From: an uncultured Polyangiaceae bacterium
Lineage (GTDB): Bacteria; Myxococcota_A; Polyangia; Polyangiales; Houyiibacteriaceae
Assembly: GCA_947259605.1 (NCBI GenBank)
Contig: CAMYMX010000023.1
Location: 1 to 15,300 of the forward strand
Length of the DNA: 15,300 bases
Reading direction: 5' to 3'
This document shows, piece by piece, positions 14,230 to 15,300 of the stretch. The first letter of the stretch is position 1, and every line of letters starts with the position of its first letter. Made by a program: the position numbers and the translations under genes. Under the pieces are notes generated by a model. The model was not told the DNA's origin and did no database searches. It was given only the letters and a program-made list of their open reading frames with translations.

Positions 14230-14550
14230 TCGAGGCCGCGATCCGCCACATCGCAGGTCGCCAAACCGCGACGCGGAAGCCTTCAACCGTCGTCGCACTA
14301 TCCGATCGCCACGCAGCCCACTCGCGGTCACTGCAAAGATCCATCAAGTATGTACGGCGGCACCCTCTGCCTTCAGACCAGCAATGTCATAAGCATTCGA
14401 TATGATTGCTGTTTAGGCGTTAATCCTTGACCTTCCAGGTCCCGAAACCCACCTAGCTAATTCCACTTGCGCGTCCCGTGGAGGCGATGGAAACTCGCCG
14501 GACTTCGAGAGATTTGATGTTGACGCAGAGGATCCTCCGGAGGCTGCAAC
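14230..14550. other. Intergenic stretch without a recognisable gene, containing small hairpins
   Basis: No coding sequence is supported here. A translation check after the gcvPA stop shows no resemblance to GcvPB. By eye, 14340-14470 is richer in A and T than the genes. Contents seen are the bulged hairpin at 14380-14410 (listed separately), a five-base stem GACCT/AGGTC at 14428-14440, and GGCGA/TCGCC at 14483-14499 with a seven-base loop. The palindrome CCTCCGGAGG lies just before the next gene and supplies its GGAGG ribosome site. It probably holds the end of the gcv transcript and the promoter and leader of the small gene at 14551, but no convincing promoter pair or poly-T terminator was found. 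Confidence 0.6.
14380..14410 (+). terminator. Bulged hairpin downstream of gcvPA, possible terminator or regulatory stem
   Basis: AGCAAT (14380-14385) plus CATA (14388-14391) can pair with TATG (14401-14404) plus ATTGCT (14405-14410), giving a 10-bp stem with a two-base GT bulge and a nine-base loop. It is followed only by GTTTAGG, not a proper T tract, so intrinsic termination would be weak. It lies 150 bases after the gcvPA stop. The stem is AT-rich, unusual for this GC-rich DNA, and could also be a protein-binding dyad. Confidence 0.3.
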
Positions 14551-14832
14551 ATGACTGACCAGCGACGAAACTCTTTCATCAACTTCCGAAGCCTGGAGGA
14601 TTCCGAGCGGGAAACCGATCCGGTGGCCTGGACAGACATCTGCGGCGACGCGAACTGGGAGGGCCGTTGGGTCGCCCTCGACGGCTGCACGTACAACGAC
14701 GCCGGTGAAGCGACCGCGGGTCTGGTCGTGGACTACGACGACAATCTTGCGGACCTTTGCGCACGCCTCAGCGCCGAGCGCCGCAAGAGCTGCTCCGTGG
14801 TCTTCTGCGCGCCTGCCGAATCGGCCGCGTAG
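14551..14832 (+). CDS. Small hypothetical protein, weakly DUF5678-like
   Basis: A 93-residue acidic protein of unknown function. The start is well supported: ATG at 14551 with GGAGG eight bases upstream. There is no signal peptide or membrane segment. The core WEGRWVALDGCTYND (36-50) followed by GLVVDYDDNLADLCARLSAE (57-76) and SVVFCA recalls the short DUF5678 pattern (G-x-W-V-A, a turn, then a D-N-L helix and a closing strand). This is a pattern impression, not a search result. Five cysteines (residues 31, 46, 69, 80 and 85) are many for its size. It stands alone after a 320-bp gap and converges on the gene at the right edge. The real ribosome site and clean reading frame argue for a genuine gene. 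Confidence 0.6.
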   Translation: MTDQRRNSFINFRSLEDSERETDPVAWTDICGDANWEGRWVALDGCTYNDAGEATAGLVVDYDDNLADLCARLSAERRKSCSVVFCAPAESAA

Positions 14833-14850
14833 GCCGCTCGGCCGAATTGC

Positions 14851-14869
14851 CGCCTTCCCCTGAAAGGCG
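14851..14869. terminator. Possible hairpin between convergent genes
   Basis: CGCCTT (14851-14856) and AAGGCG (14864-14869) form a six-base stem with a seven-base loop in the 59-bp gap between two convergent genes. There is no T tract on either side, so it may be a weak bidirectional terminator or chance. A second short GGCC stem overlaps the end of the upstream gene. Confidence 0.25.
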
Positions 14870-14891
14870 CCGCCTCAGAGGGCCAGTTCAG

Positions 14892-15300
14892 CTACTCCTC
14901 GTCGTCCCAGGGGTGCGGCTTTTCCTCCAGAGAGACGGGCTCGTCGACGCCTGTGCAGCGGTCCGGCTGGCCCTTGCGAAGCTTCACCGCGTTCCAGGGT
15001 CCGCCACCCGCCAGATCTTCGTCCATGCCCCATTCGCCCTTGATGTACTGATCGCCGTCCTCGCCGAAATCGATGCGGAAGTAGCCGCGGCCCCTGCGGA
15101 TCTGCGGCTTGCCGACGACCAGCTCCCGGCGGTCTTCCCATTGGAAGAGCAACAGGTCGCCTTCGATGTCGCCCTGGATCCGCCCCGCCCGCTCGTTTTT
15201 GACGTAGTCGCCAACCACCTGCCTGCCGCTCTGGCACAGGTGCATGTTGCCGTACTGTGGTGACTGCCAGACCCCGTAGAAGGTCGCTCCCTCGGGCAGC
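14892..15300 (-). CDS. Hypothetical protein, C-terminal part (runs off right edge), probable beta-rich domain
   Basis: The frame stays open to the window edge, so only the last 135 residues are visible. They read FYGVWQSPQYGNMHLCQSG, then VVGDYVKNERAGRIQGDIEG, LLLFQW, GRGYFRIDF, QYIKGEWG, and end in an acidic tail (PHPWDDEE). The repeated G-x-W, V-x-G-x-Y, G-x-I-x-G-x-I-x-G pattern predicts a small antiparallel beta barrel or sheet, of a kind common in uncharacterised myxobacterial exported or lipid-anchored proteins. An internal ATG at 15245 is not taken as the start because the conserved-looking pattern begins upstream of it. Any signal peptide would lie outside the window. Function is unknown. 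Confidence 0.7.
   Translation of the reverse strand, partial: LPEGATFYGVWQSPQYGNMHLCQSGRQVVGDYVKNERAGRIQGDIEGDLLLFQWEDRRELVVGKPQIRRGRGYFRIDFGEDGDQYIKGEWGMDEDLAGGGPWNAVKLRKGQPDRCTGVDEPVSLEEKPHPWDDEE

Noticed and set aside
14230..14405. Remnant of gcvPB after gcvPA
   Set aside because: No frame shows GcvPB-like sequence; the open frame there is a continuation of an antisense-like, Arg-rich frame overlapping gcvPA.
14427..14459. Promoter TTGACC with TAGCTA upstream of the small gene
   Set aside because: The spacer is about 21 bases, too long for a normal sigma-70 promoter.

Overview
The window is GC-rich and densely coded, with short gaps, many overlapping start and stop codons, and many GTG/TTG starts. 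A Ser/Thr kinase with a PEGA-like domain, an FHA-type sigma-54 activator and a split glycine decarboxylase (GcvPA) together suggest a member of the Myxococcota or a related former deltaproteobacterium. That placement is inferred from gene content only; no rRNA or other taxonomic marker is present.

Layout. (1) On the minus strand, positions 1-2250 hold a transmembrane Ser/Thr protein kinase whose stop codon overlaps the GTG start of mutS2, which runs off the left edge. (2) A 126-bp divergent spacer separates the kinase from a plus-strand run of seven tightly packed genes (2377-9769). These are mutL and miaA, an AcpH-like protein, a UPF0104/LPG-synthase-type integral membrane protein, a DUF2723 multi-spanning membrane protein, a hexapeptide-repeat acyltransferase and a family 2 glycosyltransferase. 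(3) A sigma-54-dependent activator on the minus strand (9766-11310) converges on that run, the two stop codons sharing one CTAG. (4) A 67-bp divergent spacer with a 9-bp inverted repeat leads to gcvT-gcvH-gcvPA (11378-14229). gcvPB, which normally follows, is absent here. (5) A non-coding stretch of about 320 bp, somewhat richer in A and T by eye, precedes a small unknown gene (14551-14832). It faces a partial minus-strand gene that runs off the right edge.

How the genes fit together. MutL-MiaA is a widespread gene pair. MutL here has an intact ATPase half but has lost the usual C-terminal endonuclease motif. The five genes after miaA look like an envelope glycan or glycolipid module: a glycosyltransferase, a polytopic sugar-transferase-like protein, a candidate lipid or lipid-sugar translocator, an acyltransferase and a putative ACP-linked hydrolase. 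They are packed so closely that translational coupling is likely. Their product cannot be read from the sequence. The gcv genes encode the T, H and P-alpha components of glycine cleavage, and function would need a P-beta subunit from elsewhere in the genome.

No mobile element, CRISPR array, tRNA or rRNA gene was seen. The best candidates for something undescribed are the envelope cassette coupled to mutL-miaA and the endonuclease-less MutL. Neither is demonstrated to be a new system.
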